Part shown: piece after piece, positions 1-8,913 of the stretch
How the letters are laid out: every line of letters begins with the position of its first letter
Numbering within the stretch: position 1 is the first letter of the stretch
DNA from: Streptomyces sp. YIM 121038
GTDB lineage: Bacteria > Actinomycetota > Actinomycetes > Streptomycetales > Streptomycetaceae
Direction of reading: 5' to 3'
DNA length: 64,000 nucleotides
Assembly (NCBI RefSeq): GCF_006088715.1
Contig: NZ_CP030771.1
Coordinates: forward strand, 1,364,001-1,428,000
Made by a program: the position numbers and the translations under genes
Notes under the pieces: generated by a model
What the model was told of the DNA's origin: nothing
What the model saw: the letters and a program-made list of their open reading frames with translations, nothing else
The model's database searches: none

Positions 1-1422
1 CACGCGGACGGTGAGCGCGTACGAGACCGAGGTGCCCGACGCGAGGCGGTCGGGGCCCGGGCAGACGATCAGGCGCCCGCCGTCGTCCGGGGCACAGCCG
101 TCCGGGGAGCCGACGAAGTGCAGGCCCTTCGGCAGCGGGTCGGTCACCCGCAGTCCGCGCGCCGTGCCGGGGCCGTTGTTGTGCACGGTGATCCGGTACG
201 TGAAGGTCTCGCCGGGGCGGACCCAGTCCCGGCCGCCGGGCAGCACGGCCGTCTTGGTCAGCGAGAGGTCGGCGCGGCCCCAGTCCGGCGGGACGGGCAG
301 GCCGGTCACGGACGTCGTGTTGTTACTCGCGTCGGGGTCGCGGGTCTGCGAGGACACCGAGGCCAGGTTCACGATGTCCCGGCCGTCGCCCTCGTAGTCG
401 TCGGCGAGGCGTACGGTCACGATCCAGGTGTGGGACGCGCCGACGGCGAGCTGCGGCAGCGGGCCGCAGGTGACGGTCCGTCCGCTCGCGGTGCAGCCGT
501 CCGCCGACGACACGAAGACGAGGGACGCCGGCAGCCGGTCCTGGACCGTGACCCCGACGGCCTGCGAGGGGCCGTGGTTGACGGCCGTGATGCGGTAGTC
601 GTACACCCCGTCGGGCCCCGGGGCCGCGGCGCGCTGCGGCCCGCCGGAGTGCGACCGGACCTCCAGGTCGGCCCGGGCGGCGGCCGGGCGGCCCCGGCGC
701 TCGCGGGCCCCGGCGGACGGCGGCGGGGCGGAGGCGCGGGGGGCGGCAGGCGTGGTCTCCGCCTCCTCGCGCGGGGCGTGCGCGGGCGGGCCCTTCCGTG
801 CGGGGGCACCAGGCGAGGCGGCCTGCGGCGCGGCGGCGGATGGTCGCGCCGACGGAGTCTCGCGGCGCGCCGCCTGCGGGCCCCGCGGCGGCGTGCCGCT
901 GCCGGGCGCGGAGGCCGAGGGCACCGGCGTACCGGCGGGCGGGCCCGAGGGGGAAGCCGACGCGGCCGGGGACGGCGGGGCGGACGCGGGCACGGAGCCC
1001 GACGGCGACGCCTCCGGGCGGGGTGACGCCGCGTCACCGGAGGGCGGGGGCGCGGCCTCCGAAGGGGACACCTCCGCGGCGTCCGGACCTGCCTGCGGGC
1101 CTGAGGCGGGGCCTCCCTGCGGGCCTGAGGCGAGGCCCGCCACCGGGCCTGCCTGCGGGCCCGCCTGCGGACCTGCCACCGGACCTGCCACCGGACCTGC
1201 CTGCGGGCCCGCCTGCGGACTTGAGGCCGGGCCCGCCTCCGGACCTGACGCCGAGCCAGGTGCCGCCGGCTCCGCGGCCGACGGCGCCGGTGCCGCGGCG
1301 AGGGCTGCCGCCGTGACCGCCGCCGCGGGCGGCGCGACCAGGGCCGCCGCACCGGCCGCGAGCGCCACCGCGCCGCGCGGCCAACGGCGGGCAGCCGCGC
1401 GCCGTCTGAGGTTGTGTCGCAT
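1..1422 (-). CDS. Secreted Ala/Pro repeat protein with DUF11 domains (C-terminus beyond window)
   Basis: The gene runs leftward from an ATG at 1420-1422 with AAGGGG upstream and reaches the window edge without a stop, so 474 codons are visible. An Arg-rich start (MRHNLRRR) followed by an Ala-rich hydrophobic segment looks like a Sec signal peptide. Residues of about 55-110 are a low-complexity array of AGP motifs (PQAGPQAGPVAGP type). A Pro/Ser/Ala/Arg-rich linker follows. From about residue 230 there are at least two Ig-like DUF11 repeats, recognisable by YRITAVNHGPS and YRITVHNNGPG, each followed by a D-x-LP...GC segment. DUF11 proteins are generally cell-surface or matrix proteins. Family assignment is firm; function and any C-terminal anchor are not visible. 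Confidence 0.85.
   Translation of the reverse strand, partial: MRHNLRRRAAARRWPRGAVALAAGAAALVAPPAAAVTAAALAAAPAPSAAEPAAPGSASGPEAGPASSPQAGPQAGPVAGPVAGPQAGPQAGPVAGLASGPQGGPASGPQAGPDAAEVSPSEAAPPPSGDAASPRPEASPSGSVPASAPPSPAASASPSGPPAGTPVPSASAPGSGTPPRGPQAARRETPSARPSAAAPQAASPGAPARKGPPAHAPREEAETTPAAPRASAPPPSAGARERRGRPAAARADLEVRSHSGGPQRAAAPGPDGVYDYRITAVNHGPSQAVGVTVQDRLPASLVFVSSADGCTASGRTVTCGPLPQLAVGASHTWIVTVRLADDYEGDGRDIVNLASVSSQTRDPDASNNTTSVTGLPVPPDWGRADLSLTKTAVLPGGRDWVRPGETFTYRITVHNNGPGTARGLRVTDPLPKGLHFVGSPDGCAPDDGGRLIVCPGPDRLASGTSVSYALTVRV
1085..1248. repeat. In-frame minisatellite encoding AGP motifs
   Basis: Imperfect short direct repeats (12-18 bp, built from GGGCCTGCCTGC and GGACCTGCCACC type units) lie inside the DUF11 gene. 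All period lengths are multiples of three, so copy-number change would keep the frame. They encode the flexible AGP-rich stalk between the signal peptide and the DUF11 domains. Confidence 0.75.
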
Positions 1423-1580
1423 CGGGAGACCCCTTCACATCGGGCACGGAATGGCGGCACCGTTCCGGTCCGACCGAAACGCAAGATCTGTTTATCCGAC
1501 TTTTCGCGCTTTGAGATGATCAAGGGGGGCGAACGAGTGAGAAGGGGACACCGAACAGCCCAGCGAGGAGGCCCACGACG

Positions 1581-1617
1581 CGACGCGACCCCGGGCCGTG
1601 GGCCCGGGGTCGCGTCG
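1581..1617 (-). terminator. Rho-independent-type hairpin after the GH65 gene
   Basis: Perfect 17-bp inverted repeat (CGACGCGACCCCGGGCC and its complement) closed by a GTG loop, 20 bp downstream of the GH65 stop codon. There is no clear T tract, as is usual for Streptomyces hairpin terminators. Confidence 0.75.
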
Positions 1618-1636
1618 TCGCGGGAGACGGCAGCGA

Positions 1637-4369
1637 CTAACGCACAGTCAGCTCCGCGATGCCCGGGCGCTCCTTGGCCCCCGGCTCGCCGTGCACCGTC
1701 ACCCGGACGTACCGGGCGAGCCGCGGGGAGGCGTCCGTCCGGTACCAGTGCCGCCCGTCGAGGGAGACCTCCACCTCGTACGACACCGGCTCGGCACCGG
1801 TCCACGTCGGGGTGGCGCCGCCGACCCGGACGGGCTCGCCGAGGTCCGCCGTGAGGGCGCCGCTGGTCGCGTCCGGGACCCAGGCCGTGGCCGGGTCGCC
1901 GTCCACCGCGGCCCCCGCGTACATGCCGGGCTCCTCCGACGACGCCTTCGCGGCGGCGCACCGGGCCGCGTTGTCGGTGGGCGCGAGGTCGGGGCGGCGC
2001 GTCTTGAGGACGGCCGGGGCACCCGCGCCGAGGACCTGCTCGCCCTGCGGCGTGTCGAGCGTCATCGCCTTCCCTCCGGTGAGCCGCACCGTCGTGCGGT
2101 GGGCACCGATCTCGATGTCGAACGTGCGGCCCTGCCAGGTCAGGCCGCGCAGCGTGACGCCCGCACCGAACTGCGGGGGCAGCGTCGGGTCGAGGCGGAG
2201 CCGGTCCTCGCGCATCCGCATGCCGGTCAGGCCCTGGGTGAAGGTCTGCAGGAAGCCGCCCTTGCCGGTGAGGAAGTCGTGCGCGGGCGAGCCCGACAGC
2301 GGGTCCTCGGCACCGGCCTTGTCCCCGCGCGCCTCGGAGAACTGCGCGAACGGGCCGCGCACGAAGGGCTTGATGGACCGCTCCATGTACGTGTACGTGG
2401 CGCAGCCCGGCCCGCCGATCCCGGCGGCGTCGATGGCGTGCACCGAGTCCGTCATGGCGGGGCCGTCGGGGTCGGTGCGCCGCGCGTAGTAGTCGAGCGT
2501 GGCGGCCGCCGCGCCCTCGGGCATCCGCCACTCCAGCGGATACATCAGGAGCACCGTGTCGGCCTGCTTGATCTTGCTGCCCCGGTAGCCGTCGTACTGC
2601 TCGAAGACCTTGCGCCCGGCGTCGTACGGGATGCGGATCCTGTCGGCCATCCGCGTCCAGGCGGCGGGGGCCCGCTCGCCGAGGAGCGCGGCCGCGCGCG
2701 TGGCGTGGCGCAGGGCCGTGACGGCGCCCGCGTTGGTGAACACCGCGTCGTCGACGCCGTTGCTGTACTCGTCGGGGCCCGCGGTGTCCTTGATCGAGTA
2801 GCTGCCGTCGGTGTTGCGGCTGACGCGGCCCGCCCAGAACTCGGCGATGCCCTTCAGGACCGGCCAGCCGCGCTCGCGCAGCCAGGCGGTGTCCTTGGTG
2901 GCCAGGTAGTACTGCCAGGTCGCCAGGGAGACGTCGGACTGGAGGTGGATCTGCGTGCGGCAGTGGGGCGGGTCGACGCTGTGGCACTCCTTGGCCAGAT
3001 CGCCCGAACTGCCGCTGTTCCAGGGGTAGAAGAGCCCCTTGTAGCCGAAGGCACGGGCGTTGTCGCGGGCGGCGGCGCGGGTGCGGTAGCGGTAGTCGAC
3101 CACGGACTTCGCCAGCTCGGGCCTGGTCGCGAGCAGCCCGGGGTACATCCAGGTCTCGGCGTCCCAGAAGATGAGGCCCGCGTAGTTGTCGCTGGTCAGG
3201 CCCGCCGGGGCGATGCTGTTCGCGGCGCCTTCGCGGGTGCTGGAGAGCAGCCCGTACTGGGCGGAGCGCACCCACGTCTGCCAGTCGCGGCGCCCCGGTA
3301 CCTCGATGTCGCTGCGCCACAGGCGGGCCCAGGCGGCGGTGTGGGCGCGCAGCAGGGCGTCCCAGCCCCGGCCTGCGGCGCGGCGGGCCGCGGCGGTGGC
3401 GGCCGCGCGCGGGGCGCGCGAGGTGAGGGCGGTGTCGACGCCCACGTACTTGGTGAGTTCGTAGGTCCGGCCGCGGCGCACCGGCAGGGTGAGGCCCTGC
3501 CGGGCCGTCAGCCCGCGGGCTGCGGACGCCCTGTGCTCCCGGGCGCCCCGCACGCCGTGCCCGGCGCGCAGGGTGGAGGCGACCGCGCCGTCGACCCCGG
3601 TGCCGTCCGTGCGGAAGGTGACGTCCATGGCCGGTCCCGGGCGGCCGTGCCGGTCGCCGCCGGTCCGGTCGCCGCCGCCGGTCTGCCGCACCCGGCGCGC
3701 GCCCCGGCCGTCGACCAGGTCGGTGACGGTCGCCGCGCCGCTCCAGTGCGGCCGCATCCGCAGGCGTACGGCGCCGACGTGCGGGTCGGCGCGGTCGGCG
3801 ACCACCTCGTAGACGAGGTCGGTCCTGCGGCCGTCGGCGGCGGTCCAGGTGAGGGTGGTCCGCACGAGGCCGCAGTGCATCAGGAGGCGCTGGCGGTAGG
3901 CGGAGACGCGGCCGGGCGGCGTCGAAGAGTTGAAGGTCTCGCCGCGCTCCCCGCCGGTGGTGACGGTCAGCGGGGTCCAGGTGGGCAGGGCGGCGACGGC
4001 CTGCCGGTCGCCCGCGGTGCGCGGGTTGTGCGCGTACAGGCCGGACACGAAGGAGCCGTCGTAGCGCGGGGTGTACAACGGCCAGCCGGTCTTCGCACCG
4101 GACGCGGTGTACCCGGCGCCGTTGGGCGCGACGCGCTGTCCCAGGTAGCCGTTGCCGACGAAGGCGTGGTGGGAGTCCTTGGGGTCGATGCGGGTGCTGT
4201 CGAGGGACCAGCCCCCGCCCGCACGGCAGTTGGCGGGCGGGGCGGCGGAGGCGTCCTGCCGCTCCTGCTGGGCGCCTGCGGTGGGCGGGACGGCGGCGAG
4301 GAGCACTCCGGCGAGTGCCGCCGCGGACAGACGGGCGGCGCGGGGCCGCGTGACCAGGGAGTACGTCAT
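1637..4369 (-). CDS. Secreted GH65 family glycoside hydrolase (acid trehalase-like) with C-terminal discoidin domain
   Basis: The product is 910 aa. A signal peptide covers residues of about 1-33 (ending AGAQQ). The GH65 clan architecture follows: an N-terminal beta-sandwich, then an alpha/alpha barrel. It contains FWDAETWMYP (401-410) and GPDEYSNG (531-538), whose Glu534 aligns with the GH65 general acid. The last 120 residues resemble an F5/8 type C (discoidin, CBM32-like) carbohydrate-binding module. Closest in style to secreted acid trehalases or glucosylgalactosyl-hydroxylysine glucosidase-type GH65 members; substrate unknown. The ATG at 4369 has GGAG 6 bp upstream and directly precedes the signal peptide, so the in-frame ATG at 4429 is rejected. 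It is divergent from the epimerase gene. Confidence 0.85.
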   Translation of the reverse strand: MTYSLVTRPRAARLSAAALAGVLLAAVPPTAGAQQERQDASAAPPANCRAGGGWSLDSTRIDPKDSHHAFVGNGYLGQRVAPNGAGYTASGAKTGWPLYTPRYDGSFVSGLYAHNPRTAGDRQAVAALPTWTPLTVTTGGERGETFNSSTPPGRVSAYRQRLLMHCGLVRTTLTWTAADGRRTDLVYEVVADRADPHVGAVRLRMRPHWSGAATVTDLVDGRGARRVRQTGGGDRTGGDRHGRPGPAMDVTFRTDGTGVDGAVASTLRAGHGVRGAREHRASAARGLTARQGLTLPVRRGRTYELTKYVGVDTALTSRAPRAAATAAARRAAGRGWDALLRAHTAAWARLWRSDIEVPGRRDWQTWVRSAQYGLLSSTREGAANSIAPAGLTSDNYAGLIFWDAETWMYPGLLATRPELAKSVVDYRYRTRAAARDNARAFGYKGLFYPWNSGSSGDLAKECHSVDPPHCRTQIHLQSDVSLATWQYYLATKDTAWLRERGWPVLKGIAEFWAGRVSRNTDGSYSIKDTAGPDEYSNGVDDAVFTNAGAVTALRHATRAAALLGERAPAAWTRMADRIRIPYDAGRKVFEQYDGYRGSKIKQADTVLLMYPLEWRMPEGAAAATLDYYARRTDPDGPAMTDSVHAIDAAGIGGPGCATYTYMERSIKPFVRGPFAQFSEARGDKAGAEDPLSGSPAHDFLTGKGGFLQTFTQGLTGMRMREDRLRLDPTLPPQFGAGVTLRGLTWQGRTFDIEIGAHRTTVRLTGGKAMTLDTPQGEQVLGAGAPAVLKTRRPDLAPTDNAARCAAAKASSEEPGMYAGAAVDGDPATAWVPDATSGALTADLGEPVRVGGATPTWTGAEPVSYEVEVSLDGRHWYRTDASPRLARYVRVTVHGEPGAKERPGIAELTVR

Positions 4370-4608
4370 TGTTCTCCGTCTTGGTGATCTGTGAGGGTCC
4401 ACGGACCATAAATTTTGTGAACGAGGCACGTCAATATCCGCGCATCATCAATCAAGTTCTTAAGGCAAGGGGCGGAGATTGAGCCATCCAGCCCTCCGCG
4501 GCGTACGGACGGCTCCCCCGCCGCACGCGTTCAGCTCCGGGGCCGCGGCGGGTAGCCTGCCCCGGGCCCGGATCTCCCGACGCCCTTTCCGACGCCCGGA
4601 GTTCACCT
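4370..4608. other. Divergent intergenic promoter region
   Basis: The 239 bp between the divergent GH65 and epimerase genes contain a marked AT-rich patch at about 4405-4465 (ATAAATTTTGTG, TCAATATCC, CAAGTTCTTAAGG), which probably holds the GH65 promoter. No convincing palindromic operator was found. Confidence 0.45.
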
Positions 4609-5631
4609 GTGACCGACGTGCGCACCATCGACTACCACGCCGCCGGAGAGCCCTTCCGCATCGTGCGCGAGGGGCTTCCCCCGATCCCCGGCGACACCGT
4701 CGCCGAACGCTTCGCCACCGCCGTCGGCGCGGGCGGCGCCCCCACCGCGCCGCGGCGCGGCCCGCTCGACGACGTCCGCCGGCTGCTGGTCCGCGAGCCG
4801 CGCGGCCACTGCGGCATGTACGGCTGCTTCGTGGTCCCCGCCGACGACGAGGGCGCCCACTTCGGCGTCCTGTTCTGGCACAAGGACGGGTACTCCACGG
4901 CCTGCGGCCACGGCACGATGGCGCTCGGCGCCTGGGCCGTCGACGAGGGGATCGTGGCCGCGCCCGCCGACGGCTCCGTGCAGGTCCGCGTCGACGTGCC
5001 GTCCGGGCGCGTCACCGCCACCGTGCACCGCGAGGGCGGCCGCACGACGGGGGTCACCTTCCGCAACGTGCCCGCCCGCGTCACCGCGCGCGGCGTGCGC
5101 GTCGCCACCGGCGCGGGCCCCGTCGACGTCGACCTCGCGCACGCCGGGGCCTGTTACGCCTCCGTGCCCGCCGCCGCGCTCGGGCTCACCGTGGACCGCG
5201 CGGCGCTGCCTCGCCTCGTCACGGCGGGGCAGGAGATCCGGTCCGCCCTCGCCGGGCACCCCGGCAGCCTCGACCCCGTCCGCCCGGACCTGTCCGGCGT
5301 GTACGGCGTGATCCTCCACGAAGAGCTGCCCCGCCGCCCCGAGGGCCCCGCCCAGCGCAACGTCACGGTCTTCGCCGACGGGCAGTTCGACCGCTCCCCG
5401 TGCGGCTCGGGCACGTCGGCGCGGCTCGCCCTGCTCGCCGAGGACGGTCTGCTCGCCCCGGACGAGGTGCTGCGCCACGAGTCCGTCGCGGGCACCGTCT
5501 TCACCGGCCGCGCGGTGTCCCGTACGGACCGGGGCACGGTCACCGAGACCACAGGCCGGGCCTTCCGCACCGGCGAGCACCGCTTCGTCCTCGACCCGCA
5601 CGACGAACTGCCGGAAGGGTTCCTGCCGTAG
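4609..5631 (+). CDS. Proline racemase family protein (probable 4-hydroxyproline 2-epimerase)
   Basis: The product is 340 aa, about the family length. The two acid/base sites are both Cys: Cys99 in STACGHGTMALG and Cys265 in DRSPCGSGTSA. Family knowledge: a Cys/Cys pair marks racemases and epimerases, whereas Thr at the second site marks trans-3-hydroxyproline dehydratases, so 2-epimerisation of 4-hydroxyproline or a related imino acid is likely. The start is GTG at 4609; the upstream extension is out of family. No hydroxyproline catabolic partners are adjacent, so the pathway cannot be confirmed from context. Confidence 0.85.
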   Translation: MTDVRTIDYHAAGEPFRIVREGLPPIPGDTVAERFATAVGAGGAPTAPRRGPLDDVRRLLVREPRGHCGMYGCFVVPADDEGAHFGVLFWHKDGYSTACGHGTMALGAWAVDEGIVAAPADGSVQVRVDVPSGRVTATVHREGGRTTGVTFRNVPARVTARGVRVATGAGPVDVDLAHAGACYASVPAAALGLTVDRAALPRLVTAGQEIRSALAGHPGSLDPVRPDLSGVYGVILHEELPRRPEGPAQRNVTVFADGQFDRSPCGSGTSARLALLAEDGLLAPDEVLRHESVAGTVFTGRAVSRTDRGTVTETTGRAFRTGEHRFVLDPHDELPEGFLP

Positions 5632-5669
5632 CCGCGCTCCGCCCCCCCGGGGCTCGCGGGCGGTCCGCC

Positions 5670-6263
5670 TCAGTCGGCGCGCAGCCCGTCGAGCAGCCGC
5701 TCCAGCGCGGTCTGGGTGCGGGCCAGGTCCTCCGGGTCCTGCGACGACGCAAGCCACAGGGCCGCCTCGTTCATCGCGCCCGACAGCAGGTGGGACAGCG
5801 GGGCGACGGGCTGGGGGCTCAGCACTCCGCCCTCGACGAGGTCGGCGAGGGCGTCGTCGAGGTGCCGGACGGACGCGGCTTCGTCCATGGCCCGCCACGC
5901 GCTCCAGCCGAGCACCGCGGGCCCGTCGACGAGCATGACGCGCTGGACGTCGGGGTCTGCGGTCGCCGCGAGGAACGCCCGGCAGCCGGCCGTGAGCCGG
6001 GCCCAGGGGTCGTCGTGCGCGTCGGCGGCGTCGGCGACGCGGCGGCCCACCTCCTGCTGCACCTCCTCCAGGACCGCGCGGAAGAGGTCGGCCTTGTCAG
6101 CGAAGTGGTGGTACAGCGCGCCCTTGGTGACCTCCGCGGAGCGGACGATCTCCGCGAGACCCACCGCCGCGTACCCGTGGGCGGCGAAGAGGCGCCGCCC
6201 TTCCGCCACGAGCCGCCCCCGCGTGTGCTCCCGCTGCCGGGCGCGCATGCCCTGCTCCGCCAT
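5670..6263 (-). CDS. TetR family transcriptional regulator
   Basis: The product is 197 aa. The N-terminal HTH is clear (AAVGLAEIVRSAEVTKGALYHHFADKADLF, quoted in parts: AEIVRSAEVTKGALYHHF), followed by a helical ligand domain ending in a TetR_C-like region. It is divergent from the VOC-family gene at 6346, and two copies of a CATACC/GGTATG palindrome lie between them. It probably autoregulates and represses the VOC gene. An alternative start is Met6, but the family allows either. Confidence 0.9.
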   Translation of the reverse strand: MAEQGMRARQREHTRGRLVAEGRRLFAAHGYAAVGLAEIVRSAEVTKGALYHHFADKADLFRAVLEEVQQEVGRRVADAADAHDDPWARLTAGCRAFLAATADPDVQRVMLVDGPAVLGWSAWRAMDEAASVRHLDDALADLVEGGVLSPQPVAPLSHLLSGAMNEAALWLASSQDPEDLARTQTALERLLDGLRAD

Positions 6264-6282
6264 CAGCCCTCCACCACATTGA

Positions 6283-6297
6283 CATACCGATGGTACG
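6283..6297. promoter_or_regulatory. Candidate TetR operator, copy 1
   Basis: CATACCGATGGTACG is a near-perfect inverted repeat (ATACC/GGTA arms, 3-bp centre GAT). It lies 20 bp upstream of the TetR ATG, and its centre is 31 bp from that of copy 2, about three helical turns. Confidence 0.65.
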
Positions 6298-6313
6298 CGA
6301 ATAGGTTCATTCG

Positions 6314-6328
6314 CATACCGATGGTATG
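6314..6328. promoter_or_regulatory. Candidate TetR operator, copy 2
   Basis: CATACCGATGGTATG is a perfect inverted repeat with the same GAT centre as copy 1. It lies just upstream of the VOC-family start, so binding here would block that promoter or its early transcript. Confidence 0.7.
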
Positions 6329-6345
6329 TGAACCAGGGGGTCCTG

Positions 6346-6762
6346 ATGCAACTGACCGGCTTCTATCCCGTGATCGCCACCGACCGGCTGCGGGAGTCCC
6401 ACGCCTTCTACACCCGACTGCTCGGCTTCGAGACGACCTTCGAGGCCGACTGGTACGTCAGCCTGAGACGGCCGGGCACGTCGCCCTACGAACTGGCCCT
6501 GCTCGACCACACCCACCCGACGATCCCGGAGGGCTACCGCACCCCCGCGCGGGGCCTGCTCCTCAACTTCGAGGTGGAGGACGTGGACGCGGAGTGGGAG
6601 CGGCTCGTCGTCCACGGCGGCCTGCGCCCCGAACTCGCGCTGCGCAGCGAAGACTTCGGGCAGCGCCACTTCATCGTGGCCGATCCGAACGGCGTCCTGA
6701 TCGACGTCATCACCCCCATCGACCCGGTGGGTGATTTCGCCGCGCAGTACGTCAGCGGCTGA
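6346..6762 (+). CDS. VOC family (glyoxalase/bleomycin-resistance fold) protein
   Basis: The product is 138 aa. The fold signature is [27 protein letters not shown] at the N-terminus and [12 protein letters not shown] near the C-terminus, typical of glyoxalase-like dioxygenase/lyase/resistance proteins. The ATG at 6346 has AGGGGG 6 bp upstream; the in-frame GTG at 6328 has no ribosome site and falls in the operator. It is divergently controlled with TetR. Its last 11 bp overlap the convergent thioesterase gene. Substrate unknown; detoxification or a small-molecule binding role is an inference. Confidence 0.8.
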   Translation: MQLTGFYPVIATDRLRESHAFYTRLLGFETTFEADWYVSLRRPGTSPYELALLDHTHPTIPEGYRTPARGLLLNFEVEDVDAEWERLVVHGGLRPELALRSEDFGQRHFIVADPNGVLIDVITPIDPVGDFAAQYVSG

Positions 6763-7594
6763 ACCCGGCCCGCCCGGCCCCGGTGACCGCGGCGATGTCG
6801 GCGAGGAGCCGGGCGGGCTCCGCGTACAGGTAGAAGTGGCCGCCGGGGTAGAGCGTGACGGGGACGGCGGAGGTCGCGTACGCCTGCCAGTCCTGGAGTT
6901 CGCCGGGCGGCACGAGGGGGTCGGCGGTGCCGCCGAAGACGTGCAGCGGGCAGGCCAGCGGCACCGGCTCGGGCCGCTGATGGGCCACGCCCAGGGTGAG
7001 GTCCGCGCGGACGGCGGCCAGGACGGAGCGGACGTAGCCGGTCTGCCGCAGCAGGCTCGCGGGCATGCCGCCGGTGCCGCGCAGCCACTCCAGGAGGCCC
7101 GCGTCGTCCCGCTCGTGGACGGGCTCGGCCCGCGCCGCGGCGTGCGGCGCACGGGCCCCGGAGACCAGGACGGCGCGCGGCGGCGCGATCCCGTACCGGC
7201 CGATCCGCAGGGCGAGTTCATAGGCGACGAGGCCGCCGAAGCTGTGCCCGAAGAGCGCGTACGGCTCCTTGAACTCGTCGGCGAGCGCTTCCAGGAGCGC
7301 GCCGAGGAGCGCGCCCAGGTCGTCGGGGAGCGGCTCGGCGCTGCGGGTGCCGCGCCCCGGGAGCTCGACCGGCGCCAGTTCCAGGCCCGTGGGCAGGTGC
7401 GGGCGCCACACCGAGAAGGCCCCGGCCGCGCCGCCCGCCTGCGGGAAGCACAGCAGCCGCACCTGGGGGTCGCCCGTGGCCAGACGGCCGGTGACCCAGC
7501 GCCGGGCGGCCGGACCGCCGTCGCCGTGCGGCCGGTGCCGGTTCGGATGGCGCCGGTTCGCGTGGCGCCGGTCGGTGCCGGTGGGTTCGTCCAT
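6752..7594 (-). CDS. Type II thioesterase (alpha/beta hydrolase)
   Basis: The product is 280 aa. The thioesterase core starts near residue 45 ([17 protein letters not shown]). The nucleophile is Ser118 in GHSFGG, and the other triad candidates are Asp in GGTADPLVP and His in GGHFYLY. Such enzymes remove aberrant acyl groups from NRPS or PKS carrier proteins. The first 40 residues are an unusual Arg/His/Asn-rich leader ([16 protein letters not shown]) that adds about 35 aa to the family length. No modular synthase is in this window; the nearest carrier protein is the ACP at 23.1 kb. It overlaps the VOC gene tail-to-tail. Confidence 0.85.
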   Translation of the reverse strand: MDEPTGTDRRHANRRHPNRHRPHGDGGPAARRWVTGRLATGDPQVRLLCFPQAGGAAGAFSVWRPHLPTGLELAPVELPGRGTRSAEPLPDDLGALLGALLEALADEFKEPYALFGHSFGGLVAYELALRIGRYGIAPPRAVLVSGARAPHAAARAEPVHERDDAGLLEWLRGTGGMPASLLRQTGYVRSVLAAVRADLTLGVAHQRPEPVPLACPLHVFGGTADPLVPPGELQDWQAYATSAVPVTLYPGGHFYLYAEPARLLADIAAVTGAGRAGFSR

Positions 7595-7652
7595 GGCGTC
7601 CTGCTCACCGCCTCCGTGGAAGGGAGGCCGCGACGTTCGACGGCGTCGCGGC

Positions 7653-7682
7653 GCGGTCGCCGCTCACGCTAGCGGTGACCGC
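7653..7682. promoter_or_regulatory. Candidate MerR-type operator/dyad upstream of merR
   Basis: A 12-bp inverted repeat with one mismatch (GCGGTCGCCGCT / AGCGGTGACCGC) surrounds a CACGCTAGCG core. A TAGGAT -10-like hexamer follows at 7690-7695. The position between thioesterase and merR suits a MerR autoregulatory dyad, but the spacing to a -35 is unclear. Confidence 0.4.
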
Positions 7683-7760
7683 GCCCCCGTAGGATGGAAG
7701 TTGTCATCGATGTCAGGTTCGCGCGGCCGTGCGAACCCGTGGCGGCGAGCGAGGTGGACG

Positions 7761-8117
7761 ATGCGGATCGGCGAACTGTCCCGGCGCACCGGGGTGAGCG
7801 AACGCTCCCTGCGCTACTACGAGAACCAGGGGCTGCTGGCCGCCGAGCGCACGCCCGGCGGCCACCGCGACTACGCCGACAGCGCGGTCGACCGGGTCAT
7901 CCGCATCCAGGAGCTGTTCGCCGCGGGCCTGTGCAGCTCGAAGATCGTGCACCTGCTGCCGTGCATCCGGGACAAGGACGGCGGGCCCTCCGAGACGGCC
8001 ACGCCGTTCCTGGTGAGCCAGCTCAGCGCGGAGCGGGACCGCATCAACCGCATGATCGGCGACCTGGTGCGGTCCCGCGACGTCCTGGACGAGGTGATCG
8101 AGGCGGCGTCCGGCTGA
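7761..8117 (+). CDS. MerR family transcriptional regulator
   Basis: The product is 118 aa. It opens directly with the winged helix MRIGELSRRTGVSERSLRYYENQGLL and continues with the MerR dimerisation helix region (LSAERDRINRMIGDLV). Effector domain is minimal. One Cys in LCSSKIVHLLPC gives a C-x-x-...-C arrangement (Cys53 and Cys64 approximately), but no clear metal-binding loop can be assigned. The ATG has GAGGTGG upstream. It is adjacent to the DHFR-like gene (convergent), which is a possible target but without direct evidence. Confidence 0.9.
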   Translation: MRIGELSRRTGVSERSLRYYENQGLLAAERTPGGHRDYADSAVDRVIRIQELFAAGLCSSKIVHLLPCIRDKDGGPSETATPFLVSQLSAERDRINRMIGDLVRSRDVLDEVIEAASG

Positions 8118-8181
8118 GCTGCCGCCCGGCGCCCCCGACGGCCCCGGCAGGCGCCGGGCCGCCGCCCCGAGGGACCCCCCG

Positions 8182-8826
8182 TCACCTGCGCCAGAACAGG
8201 TGGTGCGTCACTCCGCTCGGGCTGGGCACGACGTCGAGGTGGTACCGGTCGAGCAGTTCGTCCGGCGACTTCCACAGCCGCGTCCCGGACCCCAGCTCCG
8301 TCTGCGAGACCGCCACGTGCAGGGTGTCCACGAGGCCCGCGTCGAGGAACTCCCGGATGGTGGTGGCCCCGCCGCCGAGCCGCACGTCCTTGCCGCCCGC
8401 CGCCTCCTTCGCCCGCTCCAGGACGACGGCCGGGTCGTCGTCGACGAAGTGGAACGTGGTGTCGGAGAGGGTGAACGAGGGGCGCGGGTGGTGCGTCATG
8501 ACGAACACCGGCGTACGGAAGGGCGGTTCGTCGCCCCACCAGCCGCGCCAGTCGAGGTTCTCCCAGGGCCCGCGCTGGGGCCCGAACTTGTTGCGGCCCA
8601 TGATCTCGGCGCCGATGTTGCGCGCGTAGTCCCGCGTCAAGTAGTCGTCGAGGCCGCGGCTCCCGCCGGGGTCGGTGCGCATCGGCCAGCTCGCCGTGGC
8701 ACCGGCCCAGGCGAACATCTCGCCAGGGTCGGCGTCACCGAACGGCCGCTCCAGGCTCTGGTTCTCCCCCGCGCCGAATCCGTCCCGCGAGACGTTGAAG
8801 TTCTGCACTCTCAACAGCTGACCCAT
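8182..8826 (-). CDS. Dihydrofolate reductase/RibD-C family protein
   Basis: The product is 214 aa. It has the RibD C-terminal/DHFR-like fold: EIMGRNKFGP (NADPH-binding region), PVFVMTHHPRP and GGGATTIREFLDAGLVDTLHV near the C-terminal half. In actinobacteria these orphan reductases are common, and they are not the housekeeping DHFR. The ATG at 8826 has a strong GGAGGG site 4-5 bp upstream; the start at 8850 lacks one. It faces away from the TetR gene at 8914 and is likely a single-gene transcript. Confidence 0.8.
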   Translation of the reverse strand: MGQLLRVQNFNVSRDGFGAGENQSLERPFGDADPGEMFAWAGATASWPMRTDPGGSRGLDDYLTRDYARNIGAEIMGRNKFGPQRGPWENLDWRGWWGDEPPFRTPVFVMTHHPRPSFTLSDTTFHFVDDDPAVVLERAKEAAGGKDVRLGGGATTIREFLDAGLVDTLHVAVSQTELGSGTRLWKSPDELLDRYHLDVVPSPSGVTHHLFWRR

Positions 8827-8913
8827 GGGTCCCTCCAGTGTTGTCGACACAGGAAGGACTCCCCGGCCCGGCAGAACTCATCGGCCGCGGCCGCGCGGAT
8901 TGACCCTGGTGCA

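Noticed and set aside
1598..4387. A 929-codon plus-strand frame opposite the GH65 gene
   Set aside because: Antisense shadow of the GH65 gene, whose signal peptide, catalytic motif and binding module are intact on the minus strand.
417..4409. A 1330-codon open frame on the minus strand spanning two genes
   Set aside because: It runs out of frame through both the DUF11 and GH65 genes; its product is Arg/Pro-rich low complexity, as expected for a shadow frame in GC-rich DNA.
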